This document shows positions 1 through 5,670 of a DNA stretch of 6,011 bases, in pieces. The DNA lies in contig JBJOID010000304.1 of the NCBI GenBank assembly GCA_046047315.1, forward strand, positions 1 to 6,011, written 5' to 3'. The translations under genes and the position numbers were made by a program. The notes under the pieces were generated by a model. The model had not been told where the DNA came from. It was given only the letters and a program-made list of their open reading frames with translations, and did not search any database. Each line of letters opens with the position of its first letter. Position 1 is the stretch's first letter. The DNA is from WGMK01 sp046047315 (GTDB lineage Bacteria > Hydrogenedentota > Hydrogenedentia > Hydrogenedentales > JAEUWI01).

Positions 1-837
1 GGCTTCTTCCAGCTTCCAGCGGGCGGCGCTTGCCGGGGGCGCCGGTTTCACCAACTCCACCGCACTGTCCTGCTCCGCCGCACTCGTGTCCTCGTCGGCG
101 GCATCTGCCGGTGGAAGATCCACTGTTTCCTCGGAGTCGATAGCCTCAAGAAGGACAGTGAAGTCCTCGGCGGGCGGCGCGAGTTCGCTCAAAGTTTCCG
201 AGGGTTCGATGTGCTCCTCGATGAAATCTACAGACTCCTCCTCGATGGCCTCAGGCGCTTCGCCGCCATCCATCGGCGTGTCATGCGGCAAAGTGCCCGG
301 CACCTCGAGGGGAAGTTCCCGCTCCTCGTCGGTCTCGTCCGCATCCGCCTCCTCCAACCCTTCTGGTTCATGCCCCGCTTCATCTTCCAACGATACGAAG
401 TATGCCGTTTCGGGCGCGTCTTCCTCGGCAGCATTCGGGGTTACGGGAGCGTAGGGGTCTTCCCCGGCTTCGAGGTCTGGCCCGTCGTCTTCCGGGGGGA
501 GCGCCACCGCGCCACGCGCGAGCGGCTCTGTGGACTCATTCTCATCCACGTCGCGCACGCCCGGCTCGGCAAAGCTGATGAGCAATTCGCTTTCTTCATC
601 GCTCTGCTGAGGCGCGGCGGGAGCGGGCTTTGCTTTGGGCATCGGGCGTGTAATGCCCGACATGGCGATGAAATCGACCTCGCTCAACCGCTGGCTTTCA
701 GGCACGCCACTACCCAGCCGTTTGTCATCGGCCAGCCCGGCCAGCAGGGAGTCCTCTTCCTCGGCGGGAAGAGGCTCCATGCCAAAGAGATCAAAGTCCT
801 CGGGCAAGCCGCCGGGGTCTTTCGGGTCGTCGCTCAT
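1..837 (-). CDS. Acidic low-complexity protein, N-terminal part (3' end outside window)
   Basis: I do not recognise this protein. The frame is open without a stop from an ATG at 837 to the window edge, giving 279 residues that begin MSDDPKDPGG. By my count about 81 of the 279 are Asp or Glu against about 13 Lys or Arg, with many Pro and Ala, so most of it should be disordered. Denser acidic stretches lie near residues 150-175 and 195-215. No signal peptide or membrane segment is visible. The last residues before the edge (AARWKLEEA) change character and may lead into a folded domain outside the window. The gene starts 16 bp after the stop of the ExeA-like ATPase, with a GGGGA motif about 8 nt before the ATG, so the two probably share a transcript. 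ExeA-type ATPases usually have a membrane partner (GspB/ExeB); a role as a partner protein is speculation. That this frame is coding is supported by the in-frame length, the start and the operon spacing. Confidence 0.8.
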   Translation of the reverse strand, partial: MSDDPKDPGGLPEDFDLFGMEPLPAEEEDSLLAGLADDKRLGSGVPESQRLSEVDFIAMSGITRPMPKAKPAPAAPQQSDEESELLISFAEPGVRDVDENESTEPLARGAVALPPEDDGPDLEAGEDPYAPVTPNAAEEDAPETAYFVSLEDEAGHEPEGLEEADADETDEERELPLEVPGTLPHDTPMDGGEAPEAIEEESVDFIEEHIEPSETLSELAPPAEDFTVLLEAIDSEETVDLPPADAADEDTSAAEQDSAVELVKPAPPASAARWKLEEA

Positions 838-853
838 CGCGCCATCCCCGTGC

Positions 854-1924
854 TCAGGGCCGTTCCTGCGATGCCCGCAGCAACAGTTCCGCCGCCCGTT
901 GGTCGCGGCTCATGCGTTCCCTTGGGGGCGCGGCGGCAGGTTGCGCGGCGCGCGCCAGCAAGGCGGCTCCACGGGGCGGCGGGGCCGCCGGTGACGGGGT
1001 GTCCGCCGGGCCACCGCCCAGGTAGCGTTGCAGGTCGTCCATTTTCTCCTGCTCGGTGAGCGTCGTCTTCGCGATGGTGTTCATCACCAGCCGCTCGTCG
1101 ATGAGGCGGGTGCGCAGGCGCGCGGCCACCAGCAGGGCATTGCGGCATAGCGACACGATGACACGCGGGCTGCCTTCGGCATAGCGGTGAATCAATGCGT
1201 AGGCGATGTTCGTGAACTGCGGCCGAAGGCTGGCATCCGTCGCGGCCTGATCCACGCGAAAGTCGATGAAGGCCCGTGTCTCGGCGGGCTGGATGCCCGG
1301 CAACGTGTAGGTGACGTTGACGCGCTGAGCGAAATTGGGCGCGGCGCGAAGCACCTGCTTCCACTCCAACTGCGCGAAGCACACCAGGTTGATCAGCTTG
1401 TGCTGCTGGGTCTCGAGGTTCTGCACCAGCCGCAGCAGTTCAAGCTGGCCGCGCTTGTTGAGGTTTTGCGCGTCGTCGATGATCAACGTGCACACCCGCT
1501 CGCGGTTCGCCAGCAAGTACTGGTTCAGCGATTCCATGTAAGCGCCGAAGGATTGCTCTGGCGGCTGCAAGCCAAACTGTCCCGCGATGGCTTCCAGCAG
1601 CGCGAAGCTGGTCCACGAGGGAATGGGCGAACCGATCACGGCGGTGCGGTAGTGATTCGGGTCTGCGGCCATTCCGGTGAGGAGCTTGCGCAACAGCGTG
1701 GTCTTGCCGGTGCCATAGTTGCCCAGCACCACCGCGATGCCGTGCCTCTGGTCGATGCTGCTCCACAGGCGGAAGAGACACTCGCGATGCTCCCGCGTGG
1801 CATAAAAATACGCGGGGTCGGCAGTCGGGGCGAAGGGGTGCTCCCGCAGACCGAAAAATGTCAATAGTTCGCGATTCTCGTCCATCATCCTCTGTTGGAC
1901 GGCACGGGCACTAGCACCCGTCAC
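854..1924 (-). CDS. ExeA/GspA-family AAA+ ATPase (type II secretion / pilus-associated)
   Basis: Predicted P-loop ATPase of the ExeA/GspA family. In Aeromonas, ExeA works with ExeB and peptidoglycan to assemble the type II secretion secretin; related proteins also occur in type IV pilus loci and as transposition-type ATPases. With the GTG start it has 356 residues. The typical family opening is FFGLREHPF (residues 23-31). Walker A is GNYGTGKTT (68-76) and Walker B is LIIDDAQNL (147-155). QRVNVTYTLPGIQPAET (200-216) matches the arginine-finger and L-P-L-E block, and GSPRVIVSLCRNALL (251-265) matches sensor 2. The usual GQPEL-like stretch after strand 4 reads FAQLEW (183-188). After residue 300 comes a Pro/Ala-rich tail with no peptidoglycan-binding or membrane domain, so the protein looks cytoplasmic. 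The start is uncertain. GTG 1924 lies 20 nt after a strong AAGGAGGA, while ATG 1885, preceded by AGAGG, would better match the family N-terminus. It is followed by the acidic-protein gene after 16 bp. Confidence 0.9.
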   Translation of the reverse strand: MTGASARAVQQRMMDENRELLTFFGLREHPFAPTADPAYFYATREHRECLFRLWSSIDQRHGIAVVLGNYGTGKTTLLRKLLTGMAADPNHYRTAVIGSPIPSWTSFALLEAIAGQFGLQPPEQSFGAYMESLNQYLLANRERVCTLIIDDAQNLNKRGQLELLRLVQNLETQQHKLINLVCFAQLEWKQVLRAAPNFAQRVNVTYTLPGIQPAETRAFIDFRVDQAATDASLRPQFTNIAYALIHRYAEGSPRVIVSLCRNALLVAARLRTRLIDERLVMNTIAKTTLTEQEKMDDLQRYLGGGPADTPSPAAPPPRGAALLARAAQPAAAPPRERMSRDQRAAELLLRASQERP

Positions 1925-1974
1925 GCCGGTTTCGACACGCCGTTCCTCCTTCGCGGCAAGAGCGGGCGCGTCAT
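1921..1974 (-). other. Possible 17-codon upstream ORF coupled to the ExeA-like gene
   Basis: An ATG at 1974 opens a short frame (MTRPLLPRRRNGVSKPA) whose TGA at 1923-1921 overlaps the GTG start of the ATPase as GTGA, the arrangement used for translational coupling. The strong AAGGAGGA (about 1944-1951) lies inside this frame. It is 20 nt from the GTG at 1924 but only 6 nt from an internal GTG at 1938 that is in frame with the short ORF. It could therefore be a leader peptide or a device that delivers ribosomes to the ATPase start. An ORF this short can arise by chance, and no ribosome-binding site is evident for the ATG at 1974 itself. Confidence 0.25.
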
Positions 1975-2013
1975 TCAGGCGTAAGCTACTGCGATGACGT
2001 GATTTCCCGCTCT
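1959..2013 (-). promoter_or_regulatory. Leader-RNA stem-loop upstream of the ExeA-like gene
   Basis: Two nested complementary arms are visible. Positions 1959-1966 pair perfectly with 2006-2013 (8 bp, AGAGCGGG/CCCGCTCT), and 1969-1974 pair perfectly with 1994-1999 (6 bp, CGTCAT/ATGACG). They are separated by an asymmetric internal loop (2 and 6 nt) and capped by a 19-nt loop. The structure begins about 7 nt after the predicted transcription start, so it would form in the 5' leader. Its upper stem buries the ATG of the short upstream ORF. It could act as a translational or attenuation-type control, or stabilise the mRNA. It matches no named riboswitch that I recognise and has no U-tract, so it is not an intrinsic terminator. 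Confidence 0.45.
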
Positions 2014-2026
2014 CCCGACAACGCGC

Positions 2027-2055
2027 ATTCTAGAACCTTGCCGCCGGCATGTCAA
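2027..2055 (-). promoter_or_regulatory. Sigma70-type promoter for the ExeA-like operon
   Basis: On the minus strand a perfect -35 box TTGACA (2055-2050) is followed, after exactly 17 bp, by TAGAAT (2032-2027), which matches the consensus -10 at five of six positions. The predicted transcription start is near 2020, giving a leader of about 96 nt before the GTG at 1924. It is the best consensus match in the window and is correctly placed for the ATPase/acidic-protein operon. Confidence 0.75.
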
Positions 2056-2093
2056 GCATTTATTACCTGTAGATTGTTACCCACCGCGAATCC

Positions 2094-2111
2094 AACACTA
2101 CATGTTGTGTT
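2094..2111. promoter_or_regulatory. 18-bp palindrome, candidate operator in the divergent spacer
   Basis: AACACTACATGTTGTGTT is a dyad in which eight of nine half-site positions match; only the T/T pair at half-site position 6 breaks the symmetry. The core ACATGT is perfect. The centre (2102/2103) lies about 82 bp upstream of the predicted start of the ExeA-like operon and about 108 bp upstream of that of the FHA/HD-GYP gene, roughly midway between the two promoters. The size and symmetry are typical of a site for a dimeric helix-turn-helix regulator. The regulator is unknown. Confidence 0.45.
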
Positions 2112-2117
2112 CTAAGG

Positions 2118-2160
2118 TTTCGGAAAGGCAGATTCAGCAAAGAGAGAATTTCCCTGAAAT
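2118..2160. promoter_or_regulatory. Pair of TTTC/GAAA dyads upstream of the FHA/HD-GYP promoter
   Basis: Two short inverted repeats share half-sites: TTTCGGAAA (2118-2126) and ATTTCCCTGAAAT (2148-2160). Their centres (2122 and 2154) are 32 bp apart, close to three helical turns, so bound proteins would sit on the same face of the DNA. They lie at about -90 and -56 relative to the predicted start near 2210, a usual place for activator sites. The halves are only 4-5 bp, so chance is a real alternative. Confidence 0.25.
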
Positions 2161-2174
2161 GGAGCGGGCGGAAA

Positions 2175-2203
2175 TGGACAAAAGGTTGTGCGGTAAGTAC
2201 AAT
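2175..2203 (+). promoter_or_regulatory. Sigma70-type promoter for the FHA/HD-GYP gene
   Basis: TGGACA (2175-2180) and TACAAT (2198-2203) each match consensus at five of six positions and are separated by exactly 17 bp. The predicted transcription start is about 2210. This puts the upstream in-frame GTG at 2208 at or outside the 5' end of the transcript and so favours the ATG at 2244 as the translation start. Confidence 0.65.
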
Positions 2204-2243
2204 CACGGTGCGCAATTGGGCAGAGGACGGGGTAGTCCGCCAG

Positions 2244-4034
2244 ATGGCAACGGAACGATTGGTCGTATTGAGCGGCCCGCTTGAGGGGCAAGTGATCGCG
2301 ATTGACGGCGCGGTGTCGATTGGCCGTGCGCCGGACAACCGCCTGCACCTCGACGACCTTCAGGTCTCGCGGAAGCACGCCATCATCGAGCAAGGCCCGC
2401 GCGGCACTTTCCTGCGCGACCTCGGCAGCGGCAACGGCACCTATATCGACAACCGCCGGGTGTTGGAGACGCGCCTCTCCAATGGGACCGTGATCCGGAT
2501 CGGTCAGCAAGAGCTCCGCTTTGAGACCGACGCGGCCCCGCCAGCCGAGCAAGATCCCATGGGCGACTCCGGGGTGCGCTTCCAGTCCGGCGCGCAGCAG
2601 GCGGTGACCGCCGACGCGGCCGAGAACCTCTGCGCCACCTTCTTCGACATGCCCGCCCGCTCGACGACCTCACAGGACCTCGCCGAGATGCAGCGCCGCC
2701 TGAAGGCGGTATACGCGGCAAATCAGGCCATCAGCGCGGAACGTGACCTCGGCCGCCTTTTCGAATTGGTGATGGACCAGATCTTCTCGCTGGTGCCGGC
2801 GCACAACGGCGTTATCATTCTCAAGGAGAAGCAGTCCCCCGGCTCAGGACGGCGCACCACCACCTTCATGCGGATGGATCAGAACGCGAGCCTCGAGGGC
2901 CTGATTACCGAATACGTGCGCTCGGGCGAGCACGGCGGCGAGGTGACCATCAGTTCGTCCATCGTGCGGCGCGCCATCGAAAACCGCGAGGCGGTGCTCA
3001 CGGTGGACGCCGCCGACGATGCCCGCTTCGAGTCCGGCGCCAGTATCATTGCAGAGAACATCGCCTCCGCCATGTGCGTGCCACTGATTTACCAGCAGGA
3101 CGTGCTCGGCGTGATTTACCTCGACACCCGAGGCACGACAAACGCGTTTGTGAACCGAGACCTGGAGCTCGTCTGCGCCATCGCGGGGCCCGCCGCCACC
3201 TCGATAAGCAACGCGCAGTATGTGCGCAAGCTCGACCAAGCCTACCAGGACACGCTGATCGTGCTGGCAAACGCCATCGAATTGCGCGACCACTACACCG
3301 TGGGCCACAACTGGCGCGTGGCGAAGTACTCCGTGGAGATTGCCCGCGAGCTGGGCTGGACGCCGGAGAAGCTGCGGGAGGTGGAGATGGGCTGCGTGCT
3401 GCACGACGTGGGCAAGGTGGCGGTGGACGACGCGGTGCTGCGCAAGCCGGACAAACTCACCGAGGAAGAATACGCCCAAATGAAGGTGCACCCCGAGCGC
3501 GGGGCCGCCCTGCTTCAGGACGTGGAATTCCTGCACCCGCTGATTCCTTATTGCCTCTACCACCACGAGCGCGTGGACGGCAAGGGCTATCCCTACGGAC
3601 TCAAGGGCGAGGACATCCCCATCGAGGGGCGCGTCGTGGGCGTGGCGGACTGCTGGGACGCCCTCACAAGCAACCGTCCCTACCGCAAGGGCATGGACCC
3701 CGAGCGCGCCATCAAGATCATCGAGGAGGGCCGAGGCACGCAGTTCGACATTGTGTGCGCCGACGCCTTCATCAAGTGCTACCGGGAAGGGCGCATCAAC
3801 CCCATCCTTCAGAATTACCACGAGAAGGACGAGAAGAGCATCGCCTGCCCCTTCTGCAGCACCAACATCCGCTTTCCCGAAATCGCGCAGGTGGGCATGG
3901 TCTTCGAGTGCCACGTGTGCCATCGCGGTGTGAAGCTGCAGCGGATGGAAGAAGGCTCCTACTACGGCGAACTGCTCGCCAAGACGGGCGCATCCCGCCT
4001 CTCCGGGGCATCCCTCCCCCTACACCAACAGTAG
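2244..4034 (+). CDS. FHA-GAF-HD-GYP-zinc-ribbon protein, predicted c-di-GMP phosphodiesterase
   Basis: A 596-residue cytoplasmic signalling protein with no membrane segment. The FHA phosphothreonine-binding domain (about 5-93) has the hallmarks IGR (26-28), SRKH (42-45) and GSGNGTYID (61-69). A linker rich in Ala, Asp and Gln precedes a GAF domain (about 165-323). The HD-GYP domain (about 330-515) has every signature in place: ELRDHYTVGH (346-355), LHDVGK (386-391), H416, HHERVDGKGYP (440-450) and VADCWDALTSNRPYR (467-481). It should therefore be an active metal-dependent phosphodiesterase that hydrolyses c-di-GMP. The C-terminus adds a four-cysteine zinc ribbon, C535/C538 and C556/C559. A likely role is coupling Ser/Thr phosphorylation (FHA) and a small ligand (GAF) to second-messenger turnover. 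The ATG at 2244 is chosen because the FHA fold begins directly after it and the promoter excludes the GTG at 2208; the Shine-Dalgarno is weak (GAGGACGGGG, 2223-2232). The gene ends 22 bp from the convergent PilT-like gene with no clear terminator between. Confidence 0.93.
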   Translation: MATERLVVLSGPLEGQVIAIDGAVSIGRAPDNRLHLDDLQVSRKHAIIEQGPRGTFLRDLGSGNGTYIDNRRVLETRLSNGTVIRIGQQELRFETDAAPPAEQDPMGDSGVRFQSGAQQAVTADAAENLCATFFDMPARSTTSQDLAEMQRRLKAVYAANQAISAERDLGRLFELVMDQIFSLVPAHNGVIILKEKQSPGSGRRTTTFMRMDQNASLEGLITEYVRSGEHGGEVTISSSIVRRAIENREAVLTVDAADDARFESGASIIAENIASAMCVPLIYQQDVLGVIYLDTRGTTNAFVNRDLELVCAIAGPAATSISNAQYVRKLDQAYQDTLIVLANAIELRDHYTVGHNWRVAKYSVEIARELGWTPEKLREVEMGCVLHDVGKVAVDDAVLRKPDKLTEEEYAQMKVHPERGAALLQDVEFLHPLIPYCLYHHERVDGKGYPYGLKGEDIPIEGRVVGVADCWDALTSNRPYRKGMDPERAIKIIEEGRGTQFDIVCADAFIKCYREGRINPILQNYHEKDEKSIACPFCSTNIRFPEIAQVGMVFECHVCHRGVKLQRMEEGSYYGELLAKTGASRLSGASLPLHQQ

Positions 4035-4056
4035 CGCCGGCCAGCCCCGCCCGTGT

Positions 4057-5559
4057 TTAGTGGGCGCGCACTCCCTCGAGTCTCGGCACGGAATAGGTGC
4101 CCATGTGGATCTGGTCGAACATGCTGATGTCGCTCGCGAAGGCGCGCGCGTTTTCGAGGGTGATCTTCTTGTTGCGGTACATCTCGTACAGGTAGTGCTC
4201 GAACAGCACGCTGTGGGAAATGGTCTGCTGCATACCGATGCGGATATGGTCGGTGTTGCCTTCGAGGATGCCGTCGTTGATGGCCTTAACGTCATTGAAC
4301 AGGAACTCGAGCGCCGGGATGCGTCCCCCGCCAATCTTTGGCACCAGCCGCTGGCATATCACGCAGCGCATGCTGTCGCGCAACTGAAGCTTCACCAGGT
4401 CGCGCTCAACCGGATCAAAGAAGCTGACGATGCGGTTCACCACCTCGCTCGCCGAGTTGGCGTGGAGCGTGCTGATGACGAGGTGCCCGGTGGCAGCCGC
4501 GTTGATGGCGGCCTTGATGGTGTCGGGATCACGCATTTCACCAATCAGGATCACGTCGGGGTCGTGGCGCAGCGCCCCGGTTACCGCCATGCCGAAGGAC
4601 GCCACGTCCACCCCGAGGCAACGCTGGGACACGATGGACTTCTTGTTGTGGTGCACATATTCGATGGGATTCTCGATGGTGAGTATGTGCGCGGCGCGAT
4701 GCTGGTTGATCCAGTCCACCAGGGCGGCACAGGTGGTGGACTTGCCACTGCCGGTCATGCCGGTCACGAGGAGCAGGCCCCGATGCAGATCGGCCAGCTG
4801 CACCATGATGTCGCTGGGAACGTTGAGGTCCTCGAAGGACGGAATCACCTCCGGCAGAAAGCGCATGGTGCAGTGCGGCGCGCCGCTCTTGATGAACGCG
4901 GAGACGCGTGCGAAGCCGATGCCCATCTGGTGAAACTCGAAGCTGGTTTGAAATTCCTGCTCGAATTCCTTCCAGTAGCGGTCAGGCGCAAGGTCCTGGA
5001 TGAGCTGCCGTATCTGGTGGCCGGAGAGCGGCTCCAGCAGTTCCGAGTTGCGGGCGTCGCCGTCCACGCGAAAGACGGGATGGTTGCCCGGCGACAGGTG
5101 CACGTCGCTGGCGTGGTATTGGACCATCGCCCGGAAGAGCATCTCCGCACTCAAGGGAGACGTGCGGAAGTTCTCGCCGTGCATGCGCCATATCTCGGGA
5201 TAATGGAGCACCGAGCAGATGTTGTCCAGGGTCGCGAGGTTTTCCTCGGTCGCCTCAATGCCCTTGGCAGGAAACGCCAGCACATGGCTGTTGTCATCTT
5301 GCGACAACTCACAGAGGCCGCCTGCTTCGTCGATGCGATGGCGAAGCTGTCCGGCGAGGTCGCCGCTGATGCGCCCCCGAATGCTGAACCGGGTGAATTC
5401 CCCCTCGAAAGCATCGCGCTCCGCCGTGATCTTGATGCCCGGCCCGCGCAGCTTCAGGGTCTTGGGAGCCCCCTCAATTTGCTCGACATGCTTCGCACAA
5501 AGCCGCGCGATCCCTCGGATGCTGCTCTGGCGGCCCACCCCGATTACATAGTCTTCCAT
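4057..5559 (-). CDS. PilT/PilU-family ATPase with extra N-terminal domain
   Basis: A 500-residue secretion-superfamily ATPase; PilT members are hexameric motors that retract type IV pili at the inner membrane. Residues about 135-230 match the PilT N-terminal domain (HASDVHLSPGNHPVFRVDGD, 149-168). Walker A is GMTGSGKST (267-275). The Asp box includes TIENPIEYVHH (294-304), Walker B is DPDVILIGEMRD (333-344) and the His box is TGHLVISTLHAN (357-368). KIGGGRIPALEFL (408-420) is also typical of PilT. The AIRNLI motif tied to retraction is altered to AINDGI (426-431). There is no GspE/PilB tetracysteine zinc motif, which argues for the PilT side. Residues 1-135 are an extra domain I do not recognise; canonical PilT is about 345 residues. 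The start at 5559 is supported by GGAGG 10 nt upstream and by a promoter at 5614-5642, inside the longer frame that would begin at 5655. No other pilus gene is visible nearby, so PilT, PilU or a specialised paralogue are all possible. Confidence 0.9.
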   Translation of the reverse strand: MEDYVIGVGRQSSIRGIARLCAKHVEQIEGAPKTLKLRGPGIKITAERDAFEGEFTRFSIRGRISGDLAGQLRHRIDEAGGLCELSQDDNSHVLAFPAKGIEATEENLATLDNICSVLHYPEIWRMHGENFRTSPLSAEMLFRAMVQYHASDVHLSPGNHPVFRVDGDARNSELLEPLSGHQIRQLIQDLAPDRYWKEFEQEFQTSFEFHQMGIGFARVSAFIKSGAPHCTMRFLPEVIPSFEDLNVPSDIMVQLADLHRGLLLVTGMTGSGKSTTCAALVDWINQHRAAHILTIENPIEYVHHNKKSIVSQRCLGVDVASFGMAVTGALRHDPDVILIGEMRDPDTIKAAINAAATGHLVISTLHANSASEVVNRIVSFFDPVERDLVKLQLRDSMRCVICQRLVPKIGGGRIPALEFLFNDVKAINDGILEGNTDHIRIGMQQTISHSVLFEHYLYEMYRNKKITLENARAFASDISMFDQIHMGTYSVPRLEGVRAH

Positions 5560-5590
5560 GGTTCCCGGTCCTCCCTCGGCGCACGAACCA
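5559..5590 (-). promoter_or_regulatory. Inverted repeat enclosing the PilT-like Shine-Dalgarno
   Basis: TGGTTC (minus strand, 5590-5585) pairs with GAACCA (5564-5559), whose last base is the A of the start codon. The 20-nt loop contains the GGGAGG ribosome-binding site (5575-5570). Such a stem could modulate initiation, but with six pairs and a long loop it would be only weakly stable. Confidence 0.25.
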
Positions 5591-5613
5591 CAAAACCCGA
5601 CCACAACGAGATC

Positions 5614-5642
5614 ATCATACGCCCGCCAAAGACCGGTATCAA
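5614..5642 (-). promoter_or_regulatory. Sigma70-type promoter for the PilT-like gene
   Basis: On the minus strand TTGATA (5642-5637) and TATGAT (5619-5614) each match consensus at five of six positions with a 17-bp spacer. The predicted start near 5607 gives a leader of about 48 nt before the ATG at 5559. Together with the terminator just upstream, this indicates that the gene is transcribed independently of the DUF1080 gene. Confidence 0.65.
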
Positions 5643-5670
5643 CAGACTCTCCCACGTTAACCCATGAGGC

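Noticed and set aside
211..1059. Plus-strand open frame of 282 codons across the left end
   Set aside because: It runs antisense across both the acidic gene and the end of the ExeA-like gene with no motif. The minus-strand frame from 837 has a start, a ribosome-binding site and operon spacing.
2063..2082. TTACC direct repeat near the ExeA-like promoter
   Set aside because: Only 5 bp long and repeated once; this is not distinguishable from chance.
2161..2170. GGAGCGGGCG recurring at 2161 and 5679 with a similar AGAGCGGGCG at 1959
   Set aside because: The copies are in unrelated contexts (promoter upstream DNA, terminator stem, leader stem) and are explained by GC-rich composition; there is no consistent spacing or orientation.
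2102..2284. 60-codon plus-strand frame in the divergent spacer
   Set aside because: It would start far upstream of the mapped promoter boxes, contain them within its coding region, and overlap the FHA gene in a different frame; no ribosome-binding site is convincing.
2844..3923. Minus-strand open frame of 359 codons inside the FHA/HD-GYP gene
   Set aside because: It lies antisense to the HD-GYP coding region, shows no domain motifs, and has the His/Val/Ala-rich composition of an antisense shadow.
3074..4060. Plus-strand open frame of 328 codons overlapping the HD-GYP region in another frame
   Set aside because: The translation is Arg/Gly/Pro-rich low complexity typical of an out-of-frame reading of high-GC DNA; the overlapping frame encodes the catalytic motifs.
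5560..5655. 32-codon N-terminal extension of the PilT-like gene to 5655
   Set aside because: A -35/-10 pair with a 17-bp spacer lies within it, and a good Shine-Dalgarno precedes the ATG at 5559, so the extension is probably untranslated leader and promoter DNA.
4060..5667. Plus-strand open frame of 535 codons opposite the PilT-like gene
   Set aside because: It is the antisense shadow of a gene with intact Walker and His-box motifs. Its translation is rich in His, Val, Ala and Asp with no recognisable motif, as expected from GC-rich antisense codons.
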